From Caldisericia bacterium (GTDB lineage: Bacteria > Caldisericota > Caldisericia > UBA6126 > JAGPKI01), in contig JAGPKI010000092.1 of NCBI GenBank assembly GCA_018054005.1, positions 1 through 5,753 of the forward strand: a stretch of DNA of 5,753 bases. Direction: 5' to 3'. Under the pieces are notes generated by a model. The model was not told the origin of the DNA and did no database searches. It saw nothing but the letters and a program-made list of their open reading frames with translations. Shown here in pieces: positions 5,488-5,753 of this stretch. Every line of letters begins with the position of its first letter. Position 1 is the first letter of the stretch. The translations under genes and the position numbers were made by a program.

Positions 5488-5753
5488 TCATTTTTTATCT
5501 ATTATCTTCTTTAATCTCATTGCATGTAATGCAGACATTGTAAATTCCTTTTGTAAGAATAAAGTATCTACACTTCCATTCTTCTCTATTTCTTCTTCTA
5601 TCCTTTTATATACATAAGGAAAGTTCTCTAATTCATCATCCCAAAACTCATTTAAAAAATTACCACTCTCCATATATCCCATATGAAATTCTTTCTCCAT
5701 AACTTCTGGAGTTATTCTTACTCCTGACTCTATTAAATTTTTTATTATTGGAT
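5488..5753 (-). CDS. C-terminal part of an unidentified protein, cut by the window edge
   Basis: The frame stays open from the right edge to the TGA at 5488-5490, giving 88 visible residues. An internal ATG at 5700 would give 70 residues. It has no ribosome binding site, and the codons before it continue smoothly (SGVRITPEV), so I read this as the end of a longer gene. The tail is acidic and aromatic in the middle (FWDDELENFPYVYKRIEEEIE). It ends with SVDTLFLQKEFTMSALHAMRLKKIID, which resembles the helix-turn-helix of a small winged-helix domain, loosely like the FtsK gamma domain. No catalytic motif is visible. The gene is on the same strand as the restriction-modification genes, 280 nt upstream, and is probably transcribed separately. 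Its function cannot be stated. Confidence 0.65.
   Translation of the reverse strand, partial: PIIKNLIESGVRITPEVMEKEFHMGYMESGNFLNEFWDDELENFPYVYKRIEEEIEKNGSVDTLFLQKEFTMSALHAMRLKKIIDKK

Overview
The window is strongly AT-rich. Two downstream genes of overlapping pairs have Gram-positive-style Shine-Dalgarno sequences (AGGAGG and GAGG), and the proteins are rich in Lys, Ile and Asn. This suggests a low-GC member of the Bacillota (Clostridia or Bacilli); the sequence does not support a genus. There are no rRNA, tRNA, CRISPR or intact transposase genes. All six well-supported genes lie on the minus strand, so transcription runs from high to low coordinates. The content looks like a defence or accessory region, not core metabolism.

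In transcription order: (1) 5753-5488 is the C-terminal end of an unidentified gene cut by the right edge. (2) 5487-5208 is a spacer with short broken open stretches and a candidate promoter. (3) 5207-3101 is a compact two-gene restriction-modification system: a gamma-type N6-adenine DNA methyltransferase (FGQVFTP, DNSCGNGAF and NPPY motifs) overlaps by 8 nt a 234-residue protein that I read as its cognate endonuclease. A clean 8-bp hairpin follows. (4) 2839-1688 encodes a protein with three predicted membrane helices and a large outside domain with four cysteines; I do not recognise its family. (5) 1476-398 is a two-gene operon joined by a TAATG overlap. It encodes a 116-residue charged, partly coiled-coil protein and a 242-residue protein with an N-terminal HEPN-like domain (R-x4-H) fused to two CBS domains.

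The most interesting unit is the last operon. HEPN domains with R-x4-6-H are often metal-independent RNases in toxin-antitoxin and phage-defence systems, and CBS pairs bind adenine nucleotides. A nucleotide-gated RNase with a small partner is therefore a reasonable hypothesis, but it is inference. CBS proteins with this kind of N-terminus already exist in databases as far as I recall, so the architecture is probably known but uncharacterised. Three ATAGGA direct repeats about one helical turn apart sit at the -35 position of its candidate promoter.

A recurring pattern is that the genes that begin transcripts (methyltransferase, membrane protein, 116-residue protein) lack a clear ribosome binding site, whereas the downstream genes of the overlapping pairs have good ones. 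For the membrane protein, a promoter-like element would place transcription start at the ATG itself. At the left edge, convergent to the HEPN-CBS gene, only a doubtful small hydrophobic ORF is present on the plus strand; nothing else in 1-133 or 335-397 is supported.
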